Shown here: positions 30,748 to 41,124 of the stretch, piece by piece
How positions within the stretch are numbered: position 1 is the stretch's first letter
How the letters are laid out: each line of letters begins with the position of its first letter
Assembly (NCBI GenBank): GCA_035574295.1
Contig: DATLYX010000049.1
Span: 1-64,000 of the forward strand
Direction of reading: 5' to 3'
DNA from: PNAI01 sp035574295
GTDB lineage: Bacteria; Pseudomonadota; Alphaproteobacteria; Rhizobiales; Xanthobacteraceae
DNA: 64,000 bases
Position numbers and translations under genes: made by a program
Notes under the pieces: generated by a model
What the model was told of the DNA's origin: nothing
The model's database searches: none
Seen by the model: only the letters and a program-made list of their open reading frames with translations

Positions 30748-33700
30748 ATGCTCGCGTTCGCCCGCGCCGGCCTTGCCGCCGCGCTCTTTGTCGCGTCCGC
30801 ACTTCCCGCCATCGCCCAAAAAGCTTTCTTCCGTCAGGACCTCAACGACGCCGTCATCAAGCTCGAAGCCGAGATCAAGGCCGAAGCCGGCCAGGTCAAA
30901 AAATCGCCCGCCGAATTGCGCCGCGAAGCCGACGCCGCCTTTCAACGCAACGACGCCCGCACCGGCATGATCCTCCTCGGCCAGATGATCGCCGCGGCGC
31001 CCAACGACAGTGCCGCCTGGCTCAGGCTTTCCCGCGCCATCCTGCAAATCCGCACCAACGATCAGCGCGAGCGCGCCCGTCTCTTGGACCGCGCCAGCAC
31101 CGCCGCCTACGCCGCCTACGCCCGCGCCACGAGCCGCAACGACGAGACCGAAGCCCTCGTCCTGCTCGGCCGCACCTTCGCCGACCGCCGCCAGTGGCGC
31201 GCCGCCCTCGACTCGCTGCGGCTTGCCCTCGACCAGCGCGAGGCCGCCGACGTGCGCGCGCTTTATGAGCAACTGCGCGAGGAGCACGGCTTCCGGCTGC
31301 TCGACTATTCCGTCGATTCGGATGCCGCCTCGCCCCGTGTCTGCTTCCAGTTTTCCGAAGAACTCCCGGTCAAGCGCGTGGATTTCTCCCCCTTCGTCGC
31401 CGTTGCCGGCATCGACAAACCGGCGCTGTCCGCAAGCGACCGGCAGCTCTGCGTGGAAGGCCTAAAGCACGGCGAGCGCTACAGCATCACGCTGCGCGCC
31501 GGCCTTCCCTCGGTGGTGCGCGAAAGCCTGCTGAAGTCGTCCAACATCACCGCCTATGTACGCGACCGAAAACCTTCCGTGCGCTTCGCCGCGCGCGCCT
31601 ATGTGTTGCCGCGCAGCGGCCAGCGCGGCATCCCCCTCGTCACCGTTAACACCAACACTGTGTCGATCGAGATCTATCGCATCGGCGACCGCAACATCAC
31701 CGACACCGTGCTCGGCCGGGATTTCCAGCGCAACCTCGACCGCTGGCAGCTCGATCGTCTGACCGAGAACCAGGCCGCCAAGATCTGGCAGGGCGAGCTT
31801 GCGGTGGAACAGACGCTCAACGCCGACGTCACCACCGCCTTCCCGGTGGACCAGGCCGTGCCCAATCTCGCCCCCGGAGTTTACGTGATGGTGGCCTCGC
31901 CGGGTCCGAGACGCACCGATGATTTCGACGATCTCGCCACCCAATGGTTCATCGTCTCCGATCTCGGTCTCGCGTCGTACCTGGGCAACGACGGCGTCCA
32001 CGTCTTCGTGCATTCGCTCGCGAGCGCGGAGCCGAAAGGTCAGGTCGAAGTGCGGCTGCTCTCGCGCGGCAACGAAATTTTGGCGACCAAGACCACCAAC
32101 GCCGCGGGTTATGTGCATTTCGAGGCGGGTTTCGCGCGCGGGGAGGGGGCCATGGCGCCCGCTCTCGTGGTCGCCTCCGAACAACGCGGCGGCGACTATG
32201 CGTTCTTGAGCCTGAAAACTGCCGCCTTCGATTTGTCCGACCGCGGCGTTTCCGGCCGCCCGGCATCCGGGGCGCTCGATGCCTTTGTCTATACCGAACG
32301 CGGCGTGTATCGCACCGGCGAGACCGTGCATATTACGGCGCTGTTGCGCGACAGCCGCGGCGTTGCCGCGACCGGCACGCCGCTCACGCTCGTGATCGAA
32401 CGGCCCGACGGGCTGGAATATCGCCGCGTCAGCGTTCCCGATCAGGGCCTTGGCGGCCGCGCGCTCAGCGTGCCGATCGCCGCCACCGCATCGAGCGGCA
32501 CCTGGCGCGTGCGCGCCTTCGTTGATCCCAAGCGCCCGCCGGTCGGCGAGACTGCCTTCATGGTAGAGGACTATGTGCCCGATCGGCTCGAATTCGAGCT
32601 CGCCTCTCCCACCGGCCGCATTGCGCCGAACCTGCCCGCCGAAGTGACGGTGGAAGGCCGCTTCCTCTATGGCGCACCGGCCGCAAACCTCGACCTCGAA
32701 GGCGAGGTCATCTACGTCCCGGCCAAGGAGCGCCCGGGGTTCCCCGGCTACATTTTCGGCCTCGCCGACGATGACGCCGCGCCGACCCGTCAGCCGCTCA
32801 CCGAGCTGCCGACGACCGACGCCGCCGGCAAGGCGCGCTTCAAGGTCGCCGCCACCAAGCTCCCGGCCTCGACCCGGCCGCTCGAAGCGCAAATCGTCGT
32901 GCGCATGGGAGAGACCGGCGGCCGCGCGGTGGAGCGCCGCATCGTGCTCCCCGTAGTGCCGAGCACCAACATGATCGGCGTCAAGCCGCTGTTCTCCGGC
33001 CGCGCGCTGGCCGACGGCGCGGCAGCGAATTTCGACGTCATTCTGGTGGCGCCCGACGGCAAGGCGCTCTCGCGCAAGGGTGCGCGCTATGAGCTTCTGA
33101 AAGTGGAGCACCGCTATCAGTGGTATCGCCGCGACGGCCGTTGGGATTGGGAGGCGATAAAAATCACGCGCCGCGTGGCCGACGGCCGCATCGCTCTCGT
33201 GGCCGGCAAGCCTGCGCGCATCTCCGTGCCGGTGCGATGGGGCCGCTATCGCCTGGAAATCTCCACCGGCGAGCCGACCGTTCCGGTCACCTCGTTCGCC
33301 TTCGACGCCGGTTGGTACACCGAGGCGAGCGCCGACACCCCCGACATGCTCGAAGTCGCGCTGGACAAGCCCGAATATCGTCCGGGCGAAGCCATGACCG
33401 TGGCGGTGACCGCGCGCAGTGCCGGAAAACTCACCCTCGACGTGATCGGCGACCGGCTGATCTCGTCCGTCACCCAGGACGTGCAGCCCGGCACCGCGCG
33501 CATCAGGCTCGATGTCGGCCGCGATTGGGGCAACGGCGCCTACGTGGTGGCCACGCTTCGCCGTCCGCTTGATGCGCGCGCTGAGCGCATGCCCGGCCGT
33601 GCCATCGGCCTGCAATGGTTCGCCATCGACCGCAAGGCGCATACGCTGACGCTCGATATGAAGCTGCCGCAGCTCGCGCGGCCCAACGCGACGTTGCGCG

Positions 33701-35958
33701 TTCCCATCAAGCTCGAAGGCTTGGTCGCGGGCGAGGAGGCGCGCGCGGTGGTGGCTGCCGTGGATGTCGGCATCCTCAACCTCACCAACTACAAGCCGCC
33801 GGCCCCCGACGAGTATTTTCTCGGTCAGCGTCGCCTCACCGCGGAGATCCGCGACCTCTACGGCCAGCTTATCGACGGCATGCAGGGCACCCGCGGCCGG
33901 ATCAGAAGCGGCGGCGACGGCGCCGCCGCAGAGCTTTCCGGCGACCGGCCGACGCAAGCGCCGCTTGCGCTCTACTCGGGCATCGTCACCGTGCGGCCCG
34001 ACGGCAGCGTCGAGATCCCGTTCGAGATTCCCGCCTTCGCCGGCACCGTGCGCGTCATGGCCGTGGCCTGGAGCAAGGATAAGGTCGGCCGCGCGAGCGG
34101 CGACGTGGTCATTCGCGATCCCGTGGTGTTGACCGCGACCCTGCCGCGCTTCCTGCTCACCGGCGACCGCGGCTCCCTGCATCTGGAGTTTGACAACGTC
34201 GAAGCCCAGGCCGGCGACTACGCGCTCACGGTCAAGGCCGACGGCCCGGTCGCCGTCGGCGAGCGCGCGACGCAGACGCTGCGCCTGCGGGCGAAAGAGC
34301 GCCAGGCCGTGGCGCTGCCGCTCACCGCCGCGAACGCGGGCGCCGCCGCCATCAGCGTGGAGCTCACCGGCCCGGGCGGTTTCAAGCTCGAACGCAGCTA
34401 CGCGCTGAACGTGAAACCGGCAACGCAGATTCTCACGCGCCGCACCGTGCGCTCGCTCGCGCGCGGCGAGAGCCTCACCTTGTCGAGCGATTTGTTCGCC
34501 GACCTCGTGCCGGGCACCGGCGGTGTTGCCCTTTCAGTGGGCATCTCCACCGCGCTCGATGCGGCAACCCTGCTCAAATCGCTCGACCGATATCCCTTCG
34601 GCTGCTCCGAGCAGATCGTGAGCGTCGCGCTGCCGTTGCTCTATGCCAACGAGCTCGCCGCCGAAGCGCAGCTCGCGCTCGACGGTGCAATCGACCAGCG
34701 CATCCGCGATGCGATCGAGCGCGTGCTCGCCCGCCAGTCGGCGAACGGTTCGTTCGGGCTGTGGGGTCTCGGCGGCGACGATGCCTGGCTCAACGCCTAT
34801 GTAACAGACTTTCTCACCCGCGCGCGCGAGCGCGGCTTTGCCGTGCCGGACGCGGCGTTCAAGCTCGCCCTCGACCGGCTGCGCAACTTCGTGGTCAATT
34901 CGCCCGAGCCGGGCAAGGACGGCGGCGCGGACCTCGCCTATGCGCTGTACGTTCTGGCGCGCAACGCCGCAGCCCCGCTCGGCGATCTGCGCTACATCGC
35001 CGACGCCAAGCTCGGCGAGATCACCACGCCTATTGCCAAGGCGCAGATCGCCGCGGCGCTCGCCATGCTGGGCGACCGCGTGCGCGCCGAGCGCGTGTAC
35101 AATGTCGCGCTGGCCTCGATGTCGCCCGCCGCAAAGCCTGAGCTCCTGAGCCGACCTGATTACGGCACCGCGCTGCGCGATGCCGCGGCCTTTGTGACGC
35201 TCGCCGCCGAAACCGGCGGCCCGCGTCCCGCGATCGCGGCGGCGCTCCAGCGCGTCGAGCAGGCGCGCGCGCAGACGATTCACACCTCCACCCAGGAGCA
35301 GGCCTGGATGGTGCTCGCCGCTCGCGCCTTGGCCAAGGATGCGGCCAATGTCACGCTGCAGGCAGGCGGCGAACCGCACAAGGGCGCCTACTTCCGCAGT
35401 TTCCGCGCCGCCAATCTGGCACAGCCGTTCCGCGTGACCAACACCAGTTCCGGCCCGTTGCAGGCGGTTCTGTCGGTCACCGGGGCGCCGCGCACCCCGG
35501 AGCCCGCTGCCGAAAGAGGATTCAAGATCGAGCGCCTGTACTATACGCTCGACGGCGATCCCGCCGATCCGTCCAAGGCGAGGCAGAACCAGCGTTTCGT
35601 CGTGGTGTTGAAGGTCACCGAGCCGCAGCCGCAGTTCGGCCGCCTCATCCTCGCCGACTTCCTGCCGGCCGGCTTCGAGATCGACAACCCGCGCCTCGTA
35701 TCCTCCGGCGACACCGGAACATTGACGTGGATCCCGAACCCGCAGGCGCCGGTGTATTCCGAGTTCCGCGACGACCGCTTCAGCGCCGCTTTCGAGCGCA
35801 AGGCAGGCGACCCGCCGGTGTTCACCGTCGCCTACGTGGTGCGCGCCGTCTCCCCGGGCCGCTACATCCTTCCCCAGGCCTACATCGAGGACATGTACAA
35901 GCCCGATCGCTATGGCCGCACCGGAACCGGTACGGTGGAAATTTTGGCCGCGCGATGA
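30748..35958 (+). CDS. Bacterial alpha-2-macroglobulin with intact thioester
   Basis: The 1,736-residue protein has a signal peptide (MLAFARAGLAAALFVASALP, then AIAQ), so it acts in the periplasm or at the outer membrane. Macroglobulin (MG) domains fill residues about 200-1270. The thioester motif YPFGCSEQ with Cys1286 and Gln1289 is complete, so it can trap attacking proteases covalently. The C-terminal thioester domain and a last receptor-like domain (FGRLILADFLPAGFEIDNPR) follow. The start at 30748 is supported by GGGAGGAGG upstream. An in-frame codon at 30628 would only add a basic leader. The stop overlaps the start of pbpC, the standard pairing in Proteobacteria. Confidence 0.95.
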   Translation: MLAFARAGLAAALFVASALPAIAQKAFFRQDLNDAVIKLEAEIKAEAGQVKKSPAELRREADAAFQRNDARTGMILLGQMIAAAPNDSAAWLRLSRAILQIRTNDQRERARLLDRASTAAYAAYARATSRNDETEALVLLGRTFADRRQWRAALDSLRLALDQREAADVRALYEQLREEHGFRLLDYSVDSDAASPRVCFQFSEELPVKRVDFSPFVAVAGIDKPALSASDRQLCVEGLKHGERYSITLRAGLPSVVRESLLKSSNITAYVRDRKPSVRFAARAYVLPRSGQRGIPLVTVNTNTVSIEIYRIGDRNITDTVLGRDFQRNLDRWQLDRLTENQAAKIWQGELAVEQTLNADVTTAFPVDQAVPNLAPGVYVMVASPGPRRTDDFDDLATQWFIVSDLGLASYLGNDGVHVFVHSLASAEPKGQVEVRLLSRGNEILATKTTNAAGYVHFEAGFARGEGAMAPALVVASEQRGGDYAFLSLKTAAFDLSDRGVSGRPASGALDAFVYTERGVYRTGETVHITALLRDSRGVAATGTPLTLVIERPDGLEYRRVSVPDQGLGGRALSVPIAATASSGTWRVRAFVDPKRPPVGETAFMVEDYVPDRLEFELASPTGRIAPNLPAEVTVEGRFLYGAPAANLDLEGEVIYVPAKERPGFPGYIFGLADDDAAPTRQPLTELPTTDAAGKARFKVAATKLPASTRPLEAQIVVRMGETGGRAVERRIVLPVVPSTNMIGVKPLFSGRALADGAAANFDVILVAPDGKALSRKGARYELLKVEHRYQWYRRDGRWDWEAIKITRRVADGRIALVAGKPARISVPVRWGRYRLEISTGEPTVPVTSFAFDAGWYTEASADTPDMLEVALDKPEYRPGEAMTVAVTARSAGKLTLDVIGDRLISSVTQDVQPGTARIRLDVGRDWGNGAYVVATLRRPLDARAERMPGRAIGLQWFAIDRKAHTLTLDMKLPQLARPNATLRVPIKLEGLVAGEEARAVVAAVDVGILNLTNYKPPAPDEYFLGQRRLTAEIRDLYGQLIDGMQGTRGRIRSGGDGAAAELSGDRPTQAPLALYSGIVTVRPDGSVEIPFEIPAFAGTVRVMAVAWSKDKVGRASGDVVIRDPVVLTATLPRFLLTGDRGSLHLEFDNVEAQAGDYALTVKADGPVAVGERATQTLRLRAKERQAVALPLTAANAGAAAISVELTGPGGFKLERSYALNVKPATQILTRRTVRSLARGESLTLSSDLFADLVPGTGGVALSVGISTALDAATLLKSLDRYPFGCSEQIVSVALPLLYANELAAEAQLALDGAIDQRIRDAIERVLARQSANGSFGLWGLGGDDAWLNAYVTDFLTRARERGFAVPDAAFKLALDRLRNFVVNSPEPGKDGGADLAYALYVLARNAAAPLGDLRYIADAKLGEITTPIAKAQIAAALAMLGDRVRAERVYNVALASMSPAAKPELLSRPDYGTALRDAAAFVTLAAETGGPRPAIAAALQRVEQARAQTIHTSTQEQAWMVLAARALAKDAANVTLQAGGEPHKGAYFRSFRAANLAQPFRVTNTSSGPLQAVLSVTGAPRTPEPAAERGFKIERLYYTLDGDPADPSKARQNQRFVVVLKVTEPQPQFGRLILADFLPAGFEIDNPRLVSSGDTGTLTWIPNPQAPVYSEFRDDRFSAAFERKAGDPPVFTVAYVVRAVSPGRYILPQAYIEDMYKPDRYGRTGTGTVEILAAR

Positions 35959-38081
35959 GCAATCGAGCAACATCGAATTCCCTTCCTCTGAAAGGGGAAG
36001 GTAACGTTGCTGCGGCGAAGCATGGGCGAGGACGCAGGCTTTGGGCCGCGCTCGCGCTTGCGTTGACGCTCGGCGCGGCCGCCGCCGGTTGGTGGGTCGC
36101 TTCACTCGAACCGCTGCCGCGTGTCGCCGAGATCGAATACTCCACCCTCGTACTCGGACGCGACGGCGCTTTGCTGCGGCCATACGCGACCGCGCAGGGG
36201 CGTTGGCGCCTGCCTGCCGCGACGAGCGACGTGGACCCGCGTTATCTCGCCATGCTGCTGGCCTATGAAGACCGGCGCTTCCGCTCGCATCCCGGCGTCG
36301 ATCCGCTGGCGCTCGTGCGCGCTGCCTACCAATGGGCGCGCCATGGCCGGATCGTGTCCGGCGGCTCCACCATCACCATGCAGGTGGCGCGCCTGCTTGA
36401 GCCGCGCAGCGAGCGCAGCATCGCGGCCAAGCTGCGCCAGATGGTGCGCGCGCTTGAGTTGGAATGGCGGCTTTCCAAGGACGAAATTCTTGCGCTCTAT
36501 TTGAGTCTCGCCCCCTACGGCGGAAATCTGGAGGGCGTGCGCGCCGCCGCGTTGGCCTATTTCGGCAAGGAGCCGCGGCGGCTCACGCTTGGCGAATCCG
36601 CGTTGCTCGTGGCGCTGCCGCAGTCGCCCGAGCTGCGCCGACCGGACCGTTCTGGTGCGGCCGCGCGCGTTGTGCGCGATCGCGTGCTCGACCGCATGGC
36701 CGCCGCGGGCCTCGTTCCGGCCGATGAAGTCGCGCAGGCCAAACAGGAACCGGTGCCGGCCGGTCGCAAGCCCATGCCGATGCTGGCGCCGCACGCCGCC
36801 GACCAGGCGATCGCCGCAGCGCCCGCCCGCCGGATCCATCGCCTCACCATCGACGCCGCCTTGCAGAAGAGTCTGCAGGATCTTGCGCGCGAGCGCGCGC
36901 GCAGCCTGGGGCCGGACCTTTCGGTCGCCATCGTCGTCATCGAAAATTCGTCCGGCAAGGTGTTGGCCCGCGTCGGCTCCGCTGACTACCTCGACGAGCG
37001 CCGCGCCGGCCATGTGGACATGACCCAGGCGCTGCGCTCGCCCGGTTCTGCGCTCAAACCCTTCATCTACGGCATCGCGTTTGAGGACGGTCTCGTGCAT
37101 CCCGAGACGCTGATCGAGGACCGCCCCGTGCGCTACGGCAATTACGCGCCGGAGAATTTCGACCTGACCTTCCAGGGCACCGTGTCCGTGCGCCGCGCGC
37201 TGCAGATGTCGCTGAACGTGCCGGCAGTGGCCTTGCTCGACAAGGTGGGGGCGAGCCGATTGAGCGCGCGCCTCTTGCAGGCCGGCGCGCCGCTGGTGCT
37301 GCCGAAGAACGAGGCGCCCGGCCTTGCCATGGCGCTCGGCGGCGTCGGCGTGAAACTCGCTGATCTGACCGTGCTCTATTCCGGCCTTGCGCGCTTGGGG
37401 ACCACGCTGCCGCTCGTCGAGCGGGCGGAGGATGCGGTTCCGCGAACGCCCGCGCGGCTCGTCGAGCCGGTCGCCGCCTGGTACGTCGGTCATGTCCTGC
37501 TCGGCACGCCGCCGCCGGATAATGCGGCCGGCGGCCGCATCGCCTACAAGACCGGCACCTCCTACGGCTACCGGGACGCCTGGGCCATCGGCTTCGACGG
37601 CGCACGCACCATCGGCGTGTGGGTCGGCCGGCCCGACGGCGCACCGATACCCGGCCTCACCGGTCGCAGTGCCGCTGCGCCGATCCTGTTCGATGCCTTC
37701 TCCCGCACCGGCCAGCGACCTCAGCCGCTCGCGCGTGCGCCGGCCGGGGCGCTACTTGCCTCCAACGCCAAATTGCCGCCGCCCTTGCGTCAATTCCGCG
37801 CTGCGGCCGCTCCCGGCGAGCCGGAGCAGTCGCTGCGCATCATGTATCCGCCGAACGGCGCCCAGATCGAGCTTGCGACCACCGACGGCAAGCCTGACCC
37901 CGTGGTGTTGAAAGTGACCGGCGGGGTCGAGCCGCTCACCGTGCTGGTCAACGGCGTGCCGGTCGCAACCGAGAGCGGTCGTCGCACGTTGTTCTTCGCG
38001 CCCGACGGGCCGGGCTTCGTGCGTGTGACCGTGATGGACGCAAGCGGCGCGGCCGAAAGCGTCATGCTGCGCATCCAATAG
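35955..38081 (+). CDS. pbpC: Penicillin-binding protein 1C
   Basis: The 708-residue protein has a membrane anchor (about 28-50). The GT51 transglycosylase domain carries the catalytic glutamate in AYEDRRFRSHPGVDP (near residue 105) and GGSTITMQVARLL. The transpeptidase domain carries the SxxK motif SALK (Ser365, Lys368) and KTGTSYGYRDAW (Lys near 532). A PBP1C-type beta C-terminal domain ends the protein (VLKVTGGVEPLTVLVNGVPV). It polymerises and crosslinks peptidoglycan in the periplasm. Its ATG overlaps the macroglobulin stop (ATGA), which suggests wall repair after protease or envelope attack, as proposed for this pair. Confidence 0.96.
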   Translation: MSNRATSNSLPLKGEGNVAAAKHGRGRRLWAALALALTLGAAAAGWWVASLEPLPRVAEIEYSTLVLGRDGALLRPYATAQGRWRLPAATSDVDPRYLAMLLAYEDRRFRSHPGVDPLALVRAAYQWARHGRIVSGGSTITMQVARLLEPRSERSIAAKLRQMVRALELEWRLSKDEILALYLSLAPYGGNLEGVRAAALAYFGKEPRRLTLGESALLVALPQSPELRRPDRSGAAARVVRDRVLDRMAAAGLVPADEVAQAKQEPVPAGRKPMPMLAPHAADQAIAAAPARRIHRLTIDAALQKSLQDLARERARSLGPDLSVAIVVIENSSGKVLARVGSADYLDERRAGHVDMTQALRSPGSALKPFIYGIAFEDGLVHPETLIEDRPVRYGNYAPENFDLTFQGTVSVRRALQMSLNVPAVALLDKVGASRLSARLLQAGAPLVLPKNEAPGLAMALGGVGVKLADLTVLYSGLARLGTTLPLVERAEDAVPRTPARLVEPVAAWYVGHVLLGTPPPDNAAGGRIAYKTGTSYGYRDAWAIGFDGARTIGVWVGRPDGAPIPGLTGRSAAAPILFDAFSRTGQRPQPLARAPAGALLASNAKLPPPLRQFRAAAAPGEPEQSLRIMYPPNGAQIELATTDGKPDPVVLKVTGGVEPLTVLVNGVPVATESGRRTLFFAPDGPGFVRVTVMDASGAAESVMLRIQ

Positions 38082-38130
38082 GCACGCCGGCGCGCGGCCC
38101 GTCTGGCGCTTTCTTGGCTTGAGGCTTTTC

Positions 38131-38175
38131 TCTATTGTCGGCCCCTCTATTGTCGGCCTCTCTATTGTCGGACCC
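38131..38175 (+). repeat. Three tandem 15-bp repeats in the leader of the GT39 gene
   Basis: TCTATTGTCGGCCCC, TCTATTGTCGGCCTC and TCTATTGTCGGACCC follow each other exactly, ending 18 bases before the GT39 start. Read in frame they would encode a repeated SIVG(P/L) peptide, but the preferred start ATG at 38194 leaves them untranslated. Confidence 0.85.
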
Positions 38176-38193
38176 TTCTGCGGCCCGCATCCC

Positions 38194-39915
38194 ATGTCGA
38201 CCACGAGTCCCCGCGAGGAGCGCATTCCCTGGCCGCCGGTCGGCGTGACCGCGGCGATCGGTTACGCGGCAACCTCGCATCGCCGCGCGGCGCTGCTGCT
38301 GATTGTGGTGGCGCTTTTGGCGTTCCTGCCCGGGTTCTTTCAGTTGCCGCCCATCGACCGCGAAGAGGCGCGGGTTGCCCAGGCCTCAAAGCAGATGCTC
38401 GAGTCGGGCGACTATCTCGACATCCGCTTCCAGGAGGAGATTCGCTACCGGCGGCCGGCAGGCATCCATTGGCTGCAGGTGGCGGTGGTAGGCGCGGCCG
38501 ACGCCCTCGGCGTGGCCGATGCAGAAACCAGAATCTGGCTCTACCGCATTCCGTCGCTCCTCGGCGCGGTGGGAGCCGTATTGCTGACTTATTGGGCGGC
38601 GCTCGCCTTTGTGTCGCGCCGCGCCGCGGTGCTGGCCGCGCTGATGCTGGCGACCTCGCTCATTGTCGGCGTAGCAGCGCGCCTTGCCACGAGCAACGCC
38701 ATGCTGCTTCTGACGGCTGTTGCCGCAATGGGGGCGTTGGCGCGCGCTTATCTCGGCGGACGCAGCGAGCATATGAGCGGCCGGGAATGGAAGCTGCCGG
38801 CGATTTTTTGGTCGGCGCTGGCCGCCGGCGTCCTGCTCAGGGGTCCGCTGATTCTGTTGTTCGTCATCGTAACGGCCGCCACGCTGTCGATCCTCGACCG
38901 TTCGCTGCGCTGGCTTGTGGGGTTGCGACCGCTTCTTGGTGCGGCATGGTTTGTGCTGTTGTTGACGCCCTACGTGATCGCGACCTGGATGCGCGGCGGG
39001 GAAGGATTCGTTGAGCGGTTGATCGGCGAGGAATTGCTCGCCCTGCTATTTGGTGGCAGGGAATCCCGCTTTGTCCCCCCGGGATATTATTTCGTCCTGT
39101 TCTGGGTGGCGTTCTGGCCCAGCGCGACGCTCGCGGGATTTGCCGCGCCGAGCGTCTGGGCAGCGCGCCACGAGCCCGGCGCGAAATTTCTGCTGGCGTG
39201 GCTCGTTCCGTCTTGGATCATCTTCGAGCTCCTCATCACCAAGCTGCCGCATTACGTGCTGCCGCTGTATCCCGCGGTCGCGATTTTGATCGCCGGCATT
39301 TTGGACCCGCATCTTTTGGCGCGCAAACGCTGGATGGTGCGCGGCACCAGTTGGTGGTTCGTGCTGCCGAGTGTGCTTGTGGTGGCGGCCGTCGTCGCGC
39401 AGATCGTCATCACGAGACAGCTTGGCCTCATCGCCTGGCCGTTTGCCGCCGGTGCGATGATCCTCGGGCTGATTGCCTGGCGGCTGTACGAGGTGGACGG
39501 CGCCGAGCGTTCGCTGCTGCGCGCCATGGCCGCTTCGATCCTGCTCGCCCTGACCTGTTATGGCGTAATCGGTCCGGCCTTGCAGCCGCTGTTTCCCAGC
39601 GCCGCGCTCGCCCGCATCGTGCACGACTCCGACTGCAAAGAGCCGCTGGCCGCTGCCGCTGGGTACCACGAACCGAGTCTGGTGTTTCTGGTCGGGACCT
39701 CGACCCGGTATGTGGACGGCGCCGGTGCCGCCGAGTTTCTCGCACGCGGCCCTTGCCGCTTTGCGTTCGTGGAGGCGCGCCACGAGCGCAACTTTGCCCA
39801 GCGCGCCGAGGCCATCGGCCTTCGTTATGCGCCGGGACCGCGCATCGAGGGCATCAACTACAGCACCGGCCGATCGGTTTCGATCGCCGTCTATCTCTCC
39901 GAGCGCGTTCCCTGA
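38194..39915 (+). CDS. GT39/ArnT-like membrane glycosyltransferase
   Basis: The 573-residue protein has about 11-12 hydrophobic spans. The N-terminal loop PPIDREEARVAQASKQMLES contains the acidic residues that bind metal/lipid-phosphate in the GT39/ArnT superfamily, with YRRPAGIHWLQV following. Such enzymes transfer sugars from polyprenyl-phosphate to lipid A or to other exported acceptors, in the inner membrane facing the periplasm. The acceptor here is unknown. The ATG at 38194 is chosen because the earlier in-frame start at 38119 would add repeated SIVG sequence. The gene may be cotranscribed with pbpC (112 bases apart). Confidence 0.88.
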   Translation: MSTTSPREERIPWPPVGVTAAIGYAATSHRRAALLLIVVALLAFLPGFFQLPPIDREEARVAQASKQMLESGDYLDIRFQEEIRYRRPAGIHWLQVAVVGAADALGVADAETRIWLYRIPSLLGAVGAVLLTYWAALAFVSRRAAVLAALMLATSLIVGVAARLATSNAMLLLTAVAAMGALARAYLGGRSEHMSGREWKLPAIFWSALAAGVLLRGPLILLFVIVTAATLSILDRSLRWLVGLRPLLGAAWFVLLLTPYVIATWMRGGEGFVERLIGEELLALLFGGRESRFVPPGYYFVLFWVAFWPSATLAGFAAPSVWAARHEPGAKFLLAWLVPSWIIFELLITKLPHYVLPLYPAVAILIAGILDPHLLARKRWMVRGTSWWFVLPSVLVVAAVVAQIVITRQLGLIAWPFAAGAMILGLIAWRLYEVDGAERSLLRAMAASILLALTCYGVIGPALQPLFPSAALARIVHDSDCKEPLAAAAGYHEPSLVFLVGTSTRYVDGAGAAEFLARGPCRFAFVEARHERNFAQRAEAIGLRYAPGPRIEGINYSTGRSVSIAVYLSERVP

Positions 39916-39924
39916 ACCCCGCCG

Positions 39925-41124
39925 TTACTTCGCCGCCGCAAGCGCAGCAAAGCCGCGTTCCAGATCCGCGATCAGATCGCCCACATCCTCAAGCCCGATG
40001 TGGAACCGCACCGCGGGTCCGCCTGGCGCCCATCGCGTTGCCGTGCGCACTGGCGCGCAGTCGAAGGGAATCGCCAGGCTTTCGAAACCGCCCCATGACG
40101 CTCCCATCCCGTAGAGCTTCAGTGCATTGAGAAAGGCGTAGATCGCCTCCTGCCGCACCGGCTTGAAGATGACGCTGAACAAGCCGCAGGCGCCGGTGAA
40201 GTCGCGCTTCCAGATCGTATGCTGCGGATGGCTCGGCAGCGCCGGATGGATCACGCGCAAAATTTCCGGCCGCGCTTCGAGCCAGCGCGCCACTGCAAGC
40301 CCAGACTGGTGATGGCGCGCAAGTCGCACCCCGAGCGTGCGAAAACCGCGCAAACCGAGATACATGTCGTCCGGCCCGACGCAGAGGCCGCTGGTGAACA
40401 CCATGTCCGCGAGCCCCTGCCACGCCGCCGCGTTCGCCGACACCGTGCCCAGCATCACGTCGGAATGGCCGCCGATGTATTTCGTGCCCGACAGGATCGA
40501 GAGGTCGACGCCCTTGCCGAGCGCGTTGAAATACAGCGGGCCGGCCCAGGTGTTGTCCATCAGCACCAGCGCCCCGCGCGCATGCGCGACAGCGGCGATG
40601 GCCGGCACGTCCTGGACTTCGAACGAGAGGGAGCCCGGCGATTCGAGAAACACCGCGCGGGTGTTCGGCTGGAACAGCTCGGCGATTCGTTCCCCGACCA
40701 ACGGATCGTAGTAGGTGGTGGTGACGCCGAGCCGGACGAGCACGGTGTCGCAGAATCGACGGGTCGGCGCATAGACGCTGTCGGTGACCAAGAGATGATC
40801 GCCGCTGCGCAGCACCGAGAGCAGGGCGGTGGAGATTGCCGCGAGTCCCGACGGCAGCAGCGCCACCCCGGCGCAGGCCGGCCCCTCGATCTCGCGGATC
40901 GCCGTCTCCAGGGCTTCCGAGGTGGGGGTGCCGCGCCGTCCGTAGTGATACTGCCCGCGCCGCGCCACAAAATCCTCCGCGGTGCGATAGAGCAGGGTCG
41001 AGGCGTGATAGACCGGCGGATTGACGTAGCCGTGGTGCGCGAAGGGATCGCGCCCTCCGATCGAGAGCTTGGTTTCCGGCTTGTAGTCAGGCTTTGGCGG
41101 CTTTTCGTCGCCCGGCTTGTTCAT
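39925..41124 (-). CDS. metC: Cystathionine beta-lyase (PLP-dependent)
   Basis: The 399-residue product matches the Cys/Met metabolism PLP family: YVNPPVYHASTLLYRTAED, GTPTSEALETAIREIEG, LVLMDNTWAGPLYFN and the lysine motif SILSGTKYIGGHSD with Lys215. It splits cystathionine to homocysteine, pyruvate and ammonia in methionine synthesis, in the cytoplasm, and can release H2S-type products from cysteine. Length and motifs fit MetC rather than MetB. It is divergent from the aap operon across a 226-base gap and is convergent with the GT39 gene. Confidence 0.9.
   Translation of the reverse strand: MNKPGDEKPPKPDYKPETKLSIGGRDPFAHHGYVNPPVYHASTLLYRTAEDFVARRGQYHYGRRGTPTSEALETAIREIEGPACAGVALLPSGLAAISTALLSVLRSGDHLLVTDSVYAPTRRFCDTVLVRLGVTTTYYDPLVGERIAELFQPNTRAVFLESPGSLSFEVQDVPAIAAVAHARGALVLMDNTWAGPLYFNALGKGVDLSILSGTKYIGGHSDVMLGTVSANAAAWQGLADMVFTSGLCVGPDDMYLGLRGFRTLGVRLARHHQSGLAVARWLEARPEILRVIHPALPSHPQHTIWKRDFTGACGLFSVIFKPVRQEAIYAFLNALKLYGMGASWGGFESLAIPFDCAPVRTATRWAPGGPAVRFHIGLEDVGDLIADLERGFAALAAAK

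Noticed and set aside
31462..34182. Minus-strand frame of 906 codons inside the alpha-2-macroglobulin gene
   Set aside because: Same reason: the plus-strand frame has signal peptide, MG domains and an intact thioester.
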